In this document: piece after piece, positions 24,802-36,895 of the stretch
How positions within the stretch are numbered: the stretch's first letter is position 1
Layout: each line of letters opens with the position of its first letter
Assembly (NCBI GenBank): GCA_951799425.1
Contig: OX637391.1
Coordinates: 49,819,069 to 49,883,068, forward strand
Direction: 5' to 3'
From: Ilex aquifolium
Lineage: Eukaryota > Streptophyta > Magnoliopsida > Aquifoliales > Aquifoliaceae
DNA: 64,000 nt
Notes under the pieces: generated by a model
Databases searched by the model: none
Told to the model about the DNA's origin: nothing
What the model saw: the letters and a program-made list of their open reading frames with translations, nothing else
Translations under genes and position numbers: made by a program

Positions 24802-25818
24802 GGGCACAGCTCCTCTGCTGCTGTTGAAGGCTAACAGCACCGTGTGCTGTCTAATGCAACGGCGCCGTTTTTGGCGTGGACCCCCCAACAGACTCCCTTC
24901 CAACTTTTGCACTGTCACGTTGAATCATTTACCAAAAAAATATATTATTTTTATTTCTTATATAAAAAGTCTACGGTTCTTCTCCTCTGATGGTCAACAG
25001 TTTTAGGGTCTTTGAATTGTGAGCGGTATCGTTTCGTGTTGTCAGGTATCGTTTCGTGTTGTCAAGTAGAATCATTTTTTTTTGGAGTGGGTACTTTAAT
25101 GATAAGGTTTAATTTTTGTCTTATAATTTATAAAAATAAAATAATATTTTTATATCTATTACATCATAATTGATATATAAAAATTCATTAAACACAAAAA
25201 AATTAAAATCAATGATATATTTTTCTCTATATGTAATCAAATATTTCATTACAAGATGAAATAACAAATATTAAAATAATTAGAAATTAAAAATGAATAA
25301 TTTTTTTTAGGTGCTCGAATTTTATATTTCATCTTGTCTTCAGGCATGAGTTATGACTAGTCAATAGATAATTGATAACTTGATTACATATAAAAAAAAA
25401 TAGATCATTTTTTTTTTTGTTCAATGAATTTTTATATATCAAGTATGATGTAATAGATATAATAATATTATTTTATTTTTATAAATTATAAGACAAAAAT
25501 TAAACCTTATCATTAAAGTACCCCACTCCCAAAACAAAAATGACTCTACCTGACAACACGAAATGATATCTGACAACACAAAACGACACCATTCACAATT
25601 CTAAGACACTAAAACCGTTGACCAAGGAGAGGAACAGTAGACTTTTTGTATAAGAAATAAAAATAATATGTTTTTTTGAATTTTTGTTGGTAAAGGATTC
25701 AAACGAGGCAATGCAAAAGTTGGAGGGGAGTTTGTTGGGGGGTCCACGCCAAAAACGGTGTCGTTGTATTAAACAACACCGTGTGCTGTTACCCTTCAAC
25801 AACAGAGGAGTCGTGCCC
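24802..25818. mobile_element. Foldback Mutator-like element, about 1 kb, near-palindromic
   Basis: The left end is GGGCACAGCTCCTCTGCTG; the right end, reversed, is GGGCACGACTCCTCTGTTG. The arms stay complementary for about 450 bp each, including AGCACCGTGTGCTGT, GGCGTGGACCCCCCAACA, GTATCGTTTCGTGTTGTC and the (A/T)-rich centre. A perfect 10-bp duplication TTTAGAAGTG flanks it (24792-24801 and 25819-25828). Long arms and a 9-11-bp duplication indicate a non-autonomous Mutator-like element. In the left arm GGTATCGTTTCGTGTTGTC is tandemly doubled. There is no coding sequence. Confidence 0.88.
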
Positions 25819-25828
25819 TTTAGAAGTG

Positions 25829-26082
25829 TCTATTTGGATATATATATGTTTATCTATTTTAACTTACAATTTAAATTTCAAAAGATAAACAAAATAATTT
25901 TTACTTTTCGCGGTTTGGATCGTTTTAAATTTTACTTTAAAGTTAATCTAACGGCTAATATTAACACCCTAAATTTAATAGGAAAAATAGACCATCAAGG
26001 GTGTGTTTGGAATGACTTTTTAAAAATACTTCTGGAAATTATTTCTCATAAATACTTTAAAAAAAAAAAATAGTGTTTGAAA
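25829..26082. other. Intergenic, dispersed repeat copy
   Basis: The stretch 25836-25995 is the partner of the repeat at 6591-6748. Next comes GTGTGTTTGGAATGACTTTT, which looks like a transposon end, but its partner could not be fixed. Confidence 0.5.
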
Positions 26083-26370
26083 CCGCTGCACCACTACCTC
26101 TACCACCACCACTACCTCGACCACCATCGTTGCCACCACCACCACCGCCGCCGTCACCACCATCGCCGTCGTCGCCGTCGCCGCCGCCGCCGCCGTTGCC
26201 GCCATCACCATCGTCGTCGTCGCCGTCGCCACCACCACCATCGTCGCCACCACCGTCACCGTCGCCGCCACCACCACCACCGTCGCCGCCACTGCCACCA
26301 CCACCGCTGCCGTCACGGTCATTGCCACCCACCACAACCATCACCGTCTCCTACCACCACCACATCTCAC
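26083..26370. repeat. GC-rich CCN trinucleotide island
   Basis: Nearly 290 bp built from CCA, CCG, TCG and CCT triplets (minus strand GGN) within otherwise AT-rich DNA. All three plus frames and some minus frames stay open, giving artificial Pro-, His/Arg- and Gly-rich translations. It is an expanded triplet repeat with interruptions, not a gene. Confidence 0.85.
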
Positions 26371-27352
26371 CTCTACTATAACCGATGCTTAAATTCATTT
26401 ATCTCTCCTCTATATTTGTGATTTGATTTTAGAAATTAATACAAATATGTTTATTGTTTACTATTTTTTATTACTTTGTATCTTCAGGCACATACAATAA
26501 CTAGTATATATATATATATATATTAGTAACTTTGTGTATTCTACTGTTTAAAGAAAAAAAAGAAAAATATCATAATTAGTCTTTAAATTTTATCTTTAAT
26601 TTTATTTTATTCCTTGAACTTTCGATTGTCTCAATTTAATTCATCAACTATCAATTTCTTCTCAATTAAATCGTTCCATCAATTTCAATCGTCAGATCAA
26701 TTAGAGACTAGCTCAATCTGATTCATCTCAACATTAATTTAACGTTAAAAATGAACAAAAATACTTAATTGAGATAAAATTAATAATTAAAAGACTAAAT
26801 AGAGACAATTAAAAGTTTAAAAATCAAATTAAAATTTAAGAAAAATGGGTGTTCGAGACTCGGGCGTTAAAGTCTCAAATGTACAATTTGCTTTAAAAGA
26901 GCACTTTTTTTTTTTTTTTTGCTTTCAAAAGAAATACATTTTCTCTTGTTTTGGTTTTAAAAAGTTTTTTTTTTTTTTTTAACACTACTTTCTACTTTTT
27001 TCTTTGAAAAAAAGTGACCAAATGACGGCTTAGCATTCTTTGAAATGTCTCGAGCTGAAATTTGAGAGTAAGATGATTTACAAGCACACAAATTCTCCAT
27101 AACAGACTACCCCCTAACCTTGGTTCTATTCAATCTTTCAAAACATTAGGACAAAGAAGGGACTGTTTTCATCCAAACAAATGTACATTTTACTGACCAA
27201 AACTATTTTGAAACCTAAACTCCCCCGAAAAGCAAAATTCACAATTCAGGGTATAACCAAAAACTACACCAAAGAAGATGAGGATCATCGACAAAACGAA
27301 AAAGGGTACTAACTCTGACCTGTTTCTAGTAGAATGTGCTTTTGCTCACTCA
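26371..27352. other. Intergenic downstream of GINT1
   Basis: There is an (AT)n at 26503-26522. A loose inverted repeat of about 265 bp spans 26570-26838 (AGTCTTTAAATTTTATCTTT against its reversed partner with TTGATTTTTAAACTTTTAATTGTCTC), probably a decayed MITE. T-runs lie near 26908 and 26967. The GINT1 3' untranslated region should lie just left of 27353. Confidence 0.45.
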
Positions 27353-30300
27353 CTATACATCCCAACCATCGTTCCGTCTCTTGAATTCGGATTTCCGGTT
27401 TGATAGACTCCCATACATCTCCGAGAATGTCATAAGACAATTGCTTCTAACCCCATAATGTGCTTGTGTGTTTCGACTAATTGCAACACCAGAAAACTTT
27501 GATGTATCGATTGCCCATGCTGGTTTTACGTACTCGACTGTCTTGAAAGAACTTGCATTTGCATACAAGTAGTTCAATAGGACATCCTCACAGTTAAAAT
27601 ACTTGTCCACTAATGCCCTCCCTGCCGTGGCTTCCTCACTCCAGTACCTCTTAAAAGCCACCTGACTATCAATGAAAGCCGCTCCTGTTAGGATCACATT
27701 ATAGCCATTATGACGGCGAGCATGTTTCTCACCTCTATACTTCAATCGGCGTCCATCAATGAGCCGGGGGTAGAAGCCGACAATCCGATCAGGATGCTCA
27801 CGCCATATCCTGAAGCCTCGTTCGATATCATCACATGTCATCATAATATCATCGTCAAGCTCGAGAACAGCACGGGTTTCTATCGACGAATCCATCTTAA
27901 ATCGATTGTTTAGCGAGTTTTCTTCCTCGATTCTGATCCTCACTGGGACTACTGAATCAAAGTCACTCGATACAGGAGGTTTCCCTTTGTTCCACACAAC
28001 AACAATCTCACGCACAGAGGGGCACCTCGAGTAATGTTTCACGTACATCTTCAAATTCCAGAGGCGAGCTTCATAGGTCATTGTTAATAATGTGAATTGA
28101 GAATAATGACCTTTCCACGGGTAAGCCTCTTGTGCCCCATTGCCTCCATATATATATCCAACTCCAGTGCACATTAGCACCACCGCAAACACAATTACAA
28201 GAGCAAGAACCAACCTTCCAGTACAAGTGTTTGGTTTTACCCTGCCTCGGAGAAACGAGCTCCCTCTGTTTAAGCGACTGCAAAACCGTCTCACTTTGGA
28301 AGACAAGAAGTTCGACTTCTCCCAATCAAAGATAGCATCACTTCTCTTTACCATGTTGTGAGGGCACCAGCTCAAAGGGATTAAGCACTTCACAACGCCA
28401 AGTAATATACCCACAAGTAGAACAAGTGCAGCAACAGCTATAATTGAGGCACAACCAAGAATAAACTGACGAACTGCCTCTCCAGAGGGAACTCGGTCTC
28501 CATCCAACACTGCAATCCAGTCTCCGGAACTTAGCTGCTGCACATCAAAGTGATGGTTGCGGGCACCATTCCAAGCCTTCCGACCCTTTGTTGGCTCTTC
28601 TATGCCCAAGAGAACTTCAACTTCTTTGAATTCATTGATGGTGAGAACTTCCACTTTAAAGACGCGTATTCGTCGCCCATAGGTCTCACCACAGTCCTGA
28701 CCAACACGATATAGGTTTCCATTATAAACAAATGGTCTGCCTCCATTGCGAGCCCCCATGCTCTTGTCTGTGTTATAGATAGGATTCTTCTTATGTGGTT
28801 TCCAAGGACCAAGAGGTGAGCTACTATACCAGATTTCCAGCTGTCCATTCTTCTTAGTACCGATACCACTGTGATCCGAACCAAAAAGCCAATACTTCCC
28901 GTCATGACTAATGAGAAAGGAATCAACAAGAGGCTTTTTCATGATGATTTTCTCTAGTGTCCACTGCAAAGGAAAATTTAGCGCTCGATAAAGACGGAGG
29001 TCCCCATTTTCACTGCCCTCGGGCATCATGTAGATCTGTTACAAACAAAATTTAGAAGAGATGAAGTCAAGAAATGAAATTTCTGAAGATTTCAATCCAA
29101 TAAGGGATGTATTAGACTCCATGTCGTTTATGAGTTCAGGAATACCAAATTTATCAACAATAACCAAACACTCTTGGATTAGGTAACATATGGTGACTAA
29201 CTATGATAGCAGAATCAAGAAAATTCATTGGAAAAGGTCACAAAAATTTGAACAATTTTGGCAATCTAAACTCTCTTCAAGAGCTTCCAAACACATTCAC
29301 CTTTTACATAATAGGGTTGTAATGATTGCTCATAGTCATTTAATCACGTTGATTTAGCTCTGTTGACATTATAAATGAGACTCATTGGTTGCTAATCTGC
29401 CCTCATCTTGCATGTCCTTTGTTTTGTATATTCTTTCTTTTGGCTTCAGAGGGTTTACACTACAAAATACCAATTGTGGACATGAATGCACCCACAAACA
29501 GATACACCTACTAATGTCTACGAAATTGAGACCTTACTTGCCCATTGTAGTCGAACACGTAAGGATAAGAGAGATGCCAGTCTTCATCTAGGGCAATACC
29601 CAACTGTTGCCAGGTTGCTCCCTTATCGATGCTTCTTGCAACTCCAATATCTCCTTGCATGGTGATTGAATTCTTGGTTTCAAAGAATAGGTAAAGGATA
29701 TCTCCCTGAACCATAACATGAGTATCATTGAGAAGGATTCATTTCATGATTTAAAAGAATTCAAACACAAGAATTTGATTATTGTTGTTCCAAGTCATGT
29801 ATTGTAATATGTTCATGCTGGATGAATTAAAGGGCAGGAAAAGTTGATTTGAGGCTTAAGTGCAAGCACATGAACATACATGATATGCAAGCATCTGCTA
29901 GGGATTTTGTGTATATATATGCATTATGTATGAAGGACTACATGAATCCTAAGGAACATTTATGTATGAACAAACACAGGAATTCTAATGAACATGTATA
30001 TATGAATGTACATATGTACGTATGTATGCACCAAGACTGAAGAGAGAAGAACTCCCTACTTCTGTGAACGACCAACATATAAACTTAAAGGAGAAGTACA
30101 CTTAGGCTGGTCTAATAGGTTAGCTATTCAAAATCACCACGACACCTTCTCATTCACTCCATATTCCATTTTATCTCCTTGCATTCCAAAATTTAAGACC
30201 TAGTCTCATAAACACCAAATTATTAGGGAACCCTTCCCAGTCCCAGATAAGGACTCCACACCATGAGCAAACTTACAGTTTCCTTTAACCACTTCAACAA

Positions 30301-33300
30301 TTTTCTCCCCGAACTTCCATGTAAGAATGAAAAATGATAGAAATGCTACAGCACACATGCTCATAAAATTTTTGAGCCAAGTGGGTTGGATAGGAAAAGA
30401 TGACCCAAGAAACAAAAACCACTATATGAATGACACCAAATATACTCTCTTTTTTTTATCAACACATAATATACTCAAAAGAAGCAAATCTGGGATGTGC
30501 TCACATACAATAAGAAGGGTTCACCAAAAAGATGATCCGAAATGAAATCACAAGAAGGAACCAGCAAAAATGAATAAAATTTTACATGGGAGCGATCTCA
30601 AAACTTAAAAATCAACAGAATAAAATGACAGATTTGAATTATCAGTTAGATTGCAATTTTCTATTTTTTTATAACCATAAGAAATTAAATTAATAGATAA
30701 GGATTCAAATTTTGATATTTAGAAAAAATAATAAATGGACTTGACAGATGACCAAAACCTAACGAAAAGGGAGTAAATTTAGTGAAATTCAAAGGAGCAA
30801 GTAACTCAAACTTAGTTCCATTTTCATATCAGCCTTCACAGCCTTCTTGGTTAACCTTCATAATCAATGGGATGTATCCTAAAGAATTTTAGGGCTGGGA
30901 AGTGTGAGAACTTCCTTGAGCCTAAGTAAGAATGAATGAAAGTTTATTCACAAGTGTGTGCTGAGGGCGCATGTGTGTGTGTGTGTGTATTGCTATGAAT
31001 TGGGACACGATATTTGAGTGATCTGACTTAAATGAAAGTTACTGTACACGGACACTTGTAAATGCATCAAGTATTTGTGTTAGACACTTGAAAAATGGGC
31101 AAGGGTATATGATCTATGTCCAACATTTGGGGCTAACCAATTCAACATTACCATTTATTTTAATGGAGTCCCATCTACTAACACTAATATTTATAGCTAA
31201 TGAATTGTCAGGATGCTTAGAACTCATATTCTTCTATATTTATTTTCAAAAAAAAATTCAGTGCATGCCAATCAGTTGGGCACAAAAAAAAAAACATTTG
31301 TTCCACCATTAGAGTTCACCTATTTGAATCTTAATAGTCAGGTAGCAACCTTTTTCCGAGTTAAGCATCATTAAATGTCCAATCAAGCGATTTTTGAGCC
31401 TCTAGCCTCACTATAGTAGATTCTCTATATACACATGCTCAGATATTACTATGAGGGAATATGCAATGCAGGAAAATAGCGCACATCAAAAAAGTCTCCA
31501 GAAGAGCCCTTTTACAATAAATAACACCCATCTACAATTTCAGTTATTTGACTTTTCTTATTGTTTTGCAACGATGATTATCACAAATATACTATATGAC
31601 TTATACCTCTAGATAGTTCAAGAATACACACTCAAATTATCAAAGTTGACAGTGTCAAGAAGATATGGACAAACTTAATTATAAACACTAAGCTAATACA
31701 AAGCATAGAAACAGTAAGATGTGTTTAGTTTACTAAAGACCCTCCAGTTGTTATTAGAGATTGGTAACTCAAACTGAGAAAATTTTGATAAAATTTTTCC
31801 TTCCTTGCCGAAATTCCAGAGTTTAGCGATCTTTTGACTCTACACTAGATGAAACTTTAATTCCAACTACAAGGTGCTACATATAGAACTCTTCGATGAC
31901 CATATCCTTGATATAAACACGTGGTTCCATGTCTTGTTTAATCTTCTAACACTAATCTCCTTAGCTTTCCTCTCCCCTCCCCCCCCCCCCCCCCCCTCCC
32001 CTCCCCTCTTCTCCTTGTACCCTCTCCTGGTGAAACAGAACACTGTGAGTCATATGATTACTGAAAAATCAGACTAAATACTCCAACAGGCCCTTATAGC
32101 ACCTTTTATTCAAATCAAATGAGCCCTCCTGCATAATACATTAATTGGCATCACCAGTATCTTCTTAAGAAAGCATTCATTTCAATGTTTTTCTTGCATT
32201 GCTAGGATATATTCCAACATCTGCATCGCGGCAAAAACCATTTTAAGATACATTGGTACAAGGTATTACAATTTTGCTTCAGAGTTGCCTAATCTTGGGA
32301 TGCATCATCTCCAATCTCAACTTTCTTATGTGATTTCATTCCAAAGTAACCAAGATGGTCCATGTATGCATTGTCAACATCACTTAGGAATCAGTAATAA
32401 CTCAACAGTGACTACTATTTCAACCCGAGTGGCCCCACCCATATTTTGCTAAGCCCTGATTATGACCTATTGCATGATGTCTCAAAGATTGGATAAATTC
32501 ACTGCACAAATGCGTGAAATCTCCCTGTAAAATGCAATCCTATTGCACACTAGAACTGAAACATGGATAAAGAGACAGAAAACCATAAAAGAAGCTAACC
32601 TTTTCCTTTTTAGTTTTCGCTTTAATTTATGCTACAACTTGCTTGCTCCAAACCTAAAAGGTGACTTTTCTATCCCTTTAGGATTTGCACTAACAAAATC
32701 CATTACCAACAACTTATCTGGCCCAATCTGCCAAGTTCCAATAGATGAATGTCATCATTGTTTAAGAAAACTGATGATCTCAATTGTGGCGAATCCCAGT
32801 ATACCACATCAAGGGTAAAACAAAAGGATGACAATTATAATGAATCAAAACTAAGCAATCGTCCCCACCAGTTCCTTATTCATGTTCATCACCAATTAAT
32901 AAATTCATCACACAACAGTTAAAAGGCACTTATTCCTTCAAAAAAAAATAATAATTCATTCACAACCAAACGCCCCAGAAGTCGTAGGGACAGACGCCTC
33001 CTGCAGTGGGCCACCCTTTTTTATTCAAAACTCAAAAACACTTCCAACAGAGTCTCCGTATCCATTCTTTCGAAAACCCACAGATTCTTGCATGCAAACA
33101 GAGATTATTAACTTATATTTACTTATCATCCAAGAACTAAATAAATAAATCTAAGAAACAAAATGACCACAAAAAATTACCTGGGCATAAAGAAAAGGGT
33201 CAGCAACAAAATTACTGGGGAAACCAGCATCAGAAACTGAAGCACAAGTGACAACAGGGTTGGCAACAGGCCATGCCGCACTCTGATCCTTCCATATATT

Positions 33301-33816
33301 CATCTGTCACCCATTTGAATTCAAACCCACATATCAAAACCCCCAAAAATCCAAAAACCAACAAATACCCACAAAAACCCAGAACCTAAAACCAATAAAA
33401 ATTACAGAAAATAAGCTTATAAAGCCGAAAAATAGAATAGGTTGGGGAGAAAAGCATGAAAAATTACCAAAATCAAAGAAAAATAACACATGCAAAGATG
33501 CATATAACATCAAAGGTGATATAAAACTTACAGCTTCAATGGGTTTGAGGGAAAATGGTGAGTCACCGTAGAAAACACCGATGGACCAAGACCCTTCATT
33601 GTCCTCATGACACCCAAGCGAGGACAGACCTGAACGGACATTGGGGGTGAACATGGACCACGCATAGAGGGTCGCAATCGAGCCCAAGAACACGAATGAT
33701 GCGAAAAAGAAGGCGAATGTCGAAGAGAGAGCACGATGATCCTGCCGCCACCGGCAACACAACCACCCACGGCCGTTGGTGGCGGCGCTTGACGTTACAA
33801 TCGGGCTGGAACCCAT
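27353..33816 (-). CDS. GINT1: Glucosamine inositolphosphorylceramide transferase (GT64), four exons
   Basis: Exons (minus strand): 33816-33532, 33303-33181, 29705-29538, 29035-27353. All are GT-AG, phase 0, giving 752 residues (Arabidopsis GINT1 has about 765). A signal-anchor helix lies at about residues 33-53. A beta-propeller-like N-terminal domain follows (FFETKNSITMQGDIGVARS, SFLISHDGKYWLFGSDHSG, NGGRPFVYNGNLYRVGQDC). Two further hydrophobic segments occur at about 383-411 and 467-490, then a C-terminal exostosin-like GT64 domain (about 504-744) with the metal-binding LELDDDIMMTCDD motif (Asp586-588), GFYPRLIDG and YFNCEDVLLNY. The protein is a Golgi enzyme adding a GlcNAc/glucosamine head group to GIPC sphingolipids. 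No break is seen. Confidence 0.94.
29706..33180. other. GINT1 intron 2 (3.5 kb)
   Basis: A long intron separating exons 2 and 3. It contains a (GT)n at 30969-30988 and a run of about eighteen C at 31979-31996 followed by CT-rich DNA. No transposon with readable ends and no second gene was recognised. Confidence 0.6.
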
Positions 33817-34100
33817 GTCGGAAAAGGGAAGCCGGAGGGGAGGGTGGTCGCCGCTGGTGAGATCTCACGGTGGAGGTGCATGTGAGGAGAGAGAAAGTCC
33901 AACTGAAACCAGCATTACATAAATCTAAGTGTATATATATACATATATAGATAGATTACATACAAAGTCTTTCGATATATGGGTGTTCTTGATATATATT
34001 TGAAATGACGGAGGCGGTGAGAGACTGCGCTTGTTCTTGTTTCATCTTCTTGTCTTCTCTCTCTAGTTTTCTCTCTCTAGAATTGAGACTCAAAGGTGGC
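33817..34100 (-). promoter_or_regulatory. GINT1 5' leader and core promoter region
   Basis: Reading the minus strand toward 33816, a TATATATACAC-type stretch (33930-33952) precedes a pyrimidine-rich leader (CTTTCTCTCTCC, about 33885-33900). Further CT-rich blocks lie at 34040-34080. This is a plausible plant core promoter; the start site is inferred. Confidence 0.35.
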
Positions 34101-34379
34101 AGAAAACCCGCGGTCACGTTGCAGGCGAAAAACGTTACAGCTTACAAGATCCTGTTGTGTATATGATATGCAACCTATATATATAACATGTGTGGGTGTG
34201 TCTGAATACATCTGTTCACATAAATATTTATTTTGACAATAAATGAATTGAAAATTGTTTTAATAGGTCTTATTTCGTCATTGAAGAAAATTGTCCAAGT
34301 CTCAATCCGAACTTTTGTAGTAATCCTAGTGGGAATTAAAGAAATAATATAATTTATTAATTTTAATTTAATAGTGCGG

Positions 34380-34700
34380 TTAGGAGTGTCAAAATATGAT
34401 ATATTTCATTATTACGAAACGAACACGACACGGAATTAGAGAATTTAGGTCTTCCTTCAGCCACCCGTTTAATAAACTAGTGGACCTGACTCGACATTAT
34501 TAATAAACGAATTGGGGATGAGTGAAATCAATCAGAAAAATTACACGACACGACTCGTTTTTATACAAGTAATACACGGTTCATATATGACACGAACTTG
34601 ATATAAGATGATTTGTTAGACACGAATTAATAAACACATCGGGTATTATTGAAGTATTTTTTTATACGAACATGCATCACCCGACATGATTGACATACTT
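34380..34700. mobile_element. hAT-like non-autonomous element
   Basis: The ends are TTAGGAGTGTCAAAATATG and, reversed, AAGTATGTCAATCATG. The flanking octamers TAGTGCGG (34372-34379) and AAGTGCGG (34701-34708) match at seven of eight positions. The interior is rich in GACACGA/TCGTGTC phrases, a pattern common in plant hAT MITE families. It is 321 bp with no coding sequence. Confidence 0.65.
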
Positions 34701-34708
34701 AAGTGCGG

Positions 34709-36280
34709 CAATAATATGGTCCAACAGTGTTATTGTAGCGGTAAATGTTGAACTTTTTCATTAAAATTTTATCACTTGACACATCATTGTATAAATAAAT
34801 TAAATTATTTTTTTAGATTAACTCGTATCTGAAAACACGGTACAATATGAATAGTTTTGAGAGAGATATTGGTGGTCGTTGAATGAGTTTATTTGAGATC
34901 GTCAGATAAACTTATTAAAACCAGTTCTGTTTTATATTATAGATTGACAAAAAAAATGAACTTAGAATAGAGCTCAAATAATATGACAACTAATATGGTA
35001 AGTAAATCTAAAATCAAAAATAAAATCAAAAACTTCATTATGGCAATGTCACGTTATTTGGTTTCTATTTTTGATCTTATTTTTTTATCAATCTAATATT
35101 CTCGTAGAAGAATAATAAAACATTATATTTAAAAAAAAACAAGAAGTTTTTTTAGATAGTTGTCAAATTATTTAAATTGTGGTCAATCTCATTATTATGA
35201 TGCTTATGTGGAAAACAAAATTTGGCATTAAAATTTATTTGGAAATTATGGTATTTAATTAATTTTATAAATATTTGTAAAGAATAAGTATTGGTAACTA
35301 GAATTTTACTCTTTTTTTTTTTTTTGATAGATTTTAAAATTAATTTGAAAATAGTAATGAGAGGAAGGATTATTTATATTAATAAACATTTTATAGCACT
35401 CAATGATTGCATAAATCACGTTATAAAATTTCAATACCCATTTTATTTTACCTTATTTTTGTTATATAATTATTTATATTTATAATTTAAATTTTTTTTT
35501 AAAATAACACGATATTAATTCGATACGACTCGATTCTTACACTTAGTTTACCATCGTGCAAATCTCGTTAAATATATTTTACTATTATTTATGATAGAAA
35601 AAGAAAATAAAAAAGGTTTTCTATTTTTTGTCAGGTTGGCCCATAAAATCTTAATGGTAAAATATGTATTTATATTGATAAGGGTTAGAGATCTGTAACA
35701 CTCGAAGCAACATGTGTGTGAAGTTCACTCGCGGCTAGCTATTGACAACTGTAAAGAGAAGCAACTCCACTGTTTACCACGTGGCTTCACTTGCCGCGTT
35801 AATTAAACGCGATTTACGAGGATGTCTACTTTCAATTTTAATTTCAAAATGGGATCATTTTCTTCTCTTTTTCCTTAAAAAATATGTGTAATTTCAAAAT
35901 TTATTTTCAATAAAATCTTAAAATGTCGGGGGTATCGATTTCGTGCAATAAAAAATTGATTAATTAGAAATATTCGAGAGAAGGAGGGGAACTAAGAAAT
36001 TCAGTGCCTCATCCTCTCATAAATCATTATATCCGATAGAAAAAATATTTTTGGTCAAACTATGTGGTACCTTGTTACTAGAACCCTTTACAATAAATAC
36101 TTTGAAGAATCTAGAATCGTGAGAAATAATATTAATATATACTAGAACGGGACTTGAAGGCTCGAAATTACATTCAAAAATGTAAATATAAGTTTTTGGC
36201 TTTTCATAGGTCAAATATTTGAAAAAATTGTAGCTCGTAATTTCTTAAATTCTTTTTTTTTTTCCTCGAATTTTCACGTC
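34709..36280. other. Intergenic, no gene seen
   Basis: AT-rich sequence. A second TAACACGATATTAATTCGA-type fragment near 35505-35545 resembles the interior of the hAT-like element at 34380. Nothing else is assignable. Confidence 0.45.
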
Positions 36281-36282
36281 TA

Positions 36283-36895
36283 CGGTCCGTTTGGTTATGA
36301 AAAAAAAAATGATAGAAAGTGAAGTGAAAGAGAAGAAAATGATAGAAAATATATTTTCATGTATGTATTTTGTTAGAATAAAAATTTTACGGGAAAGTTT
36401 TAAAAAAAAAATATTTTATTGTTTGAAAAAACGAAAGTTATAAGAAAATTTTTATAATTGTCTAAATTATCTTTAATTATATTAAATCGGTCTAAAAAGA
36501 AAAAAAATATGTAATTATAATTCAAAGTTAAAAATTTTTAAAAAAGTGGCTCGAAACCTAATTCTATGACAATCACCAACACAAATGTCTTTGGGCCAAA
36601 TTATATGATTAATCATATTCATATCAAAATTTTTTAAAATTAATAACTAATAAAATATTTTAAGAAAAATAAAGGTAAAGTGAGAAGGTAGTTATTGATC
36701 ACAACTTTCTTACATTTCCTTGCGTTTTTTACAAAAAAAAAAAAAAAAGTTGGTTATTTGTGAGAAAATTCAAGCATTGTAGAAAATTATTTTTTATATT
36801 ATTTTCCTTTTCATGCTAATCAAACACATAAAAAATTTAAAAAAAATTTCTTTCTTGCATTTTCTACCATTCTCCAACTAAACAAATGGCCCCTG
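36283..36895. mobile_element. Possible non-autonomous DNA transposon
   Basis: The left end GGTCCGTTTGGTTATGAA and the reversed right end GGGGCCATTTGTTTAGTTGG are loosely complementary. They are followed by ATGATAGAAAGTG and ATGGTAGAAAATGC-type sequence in inverted order. No target duplication was found, so this is tentative. Confidence 0.4.

Noticed and set aside
26073-26421. Open frames on both strands giving Pro-, Arg/His- and Gly-rich proteins
   Set aside because: They are by-products of the CCN triplet repeat; no domain, no start context and no splice support.
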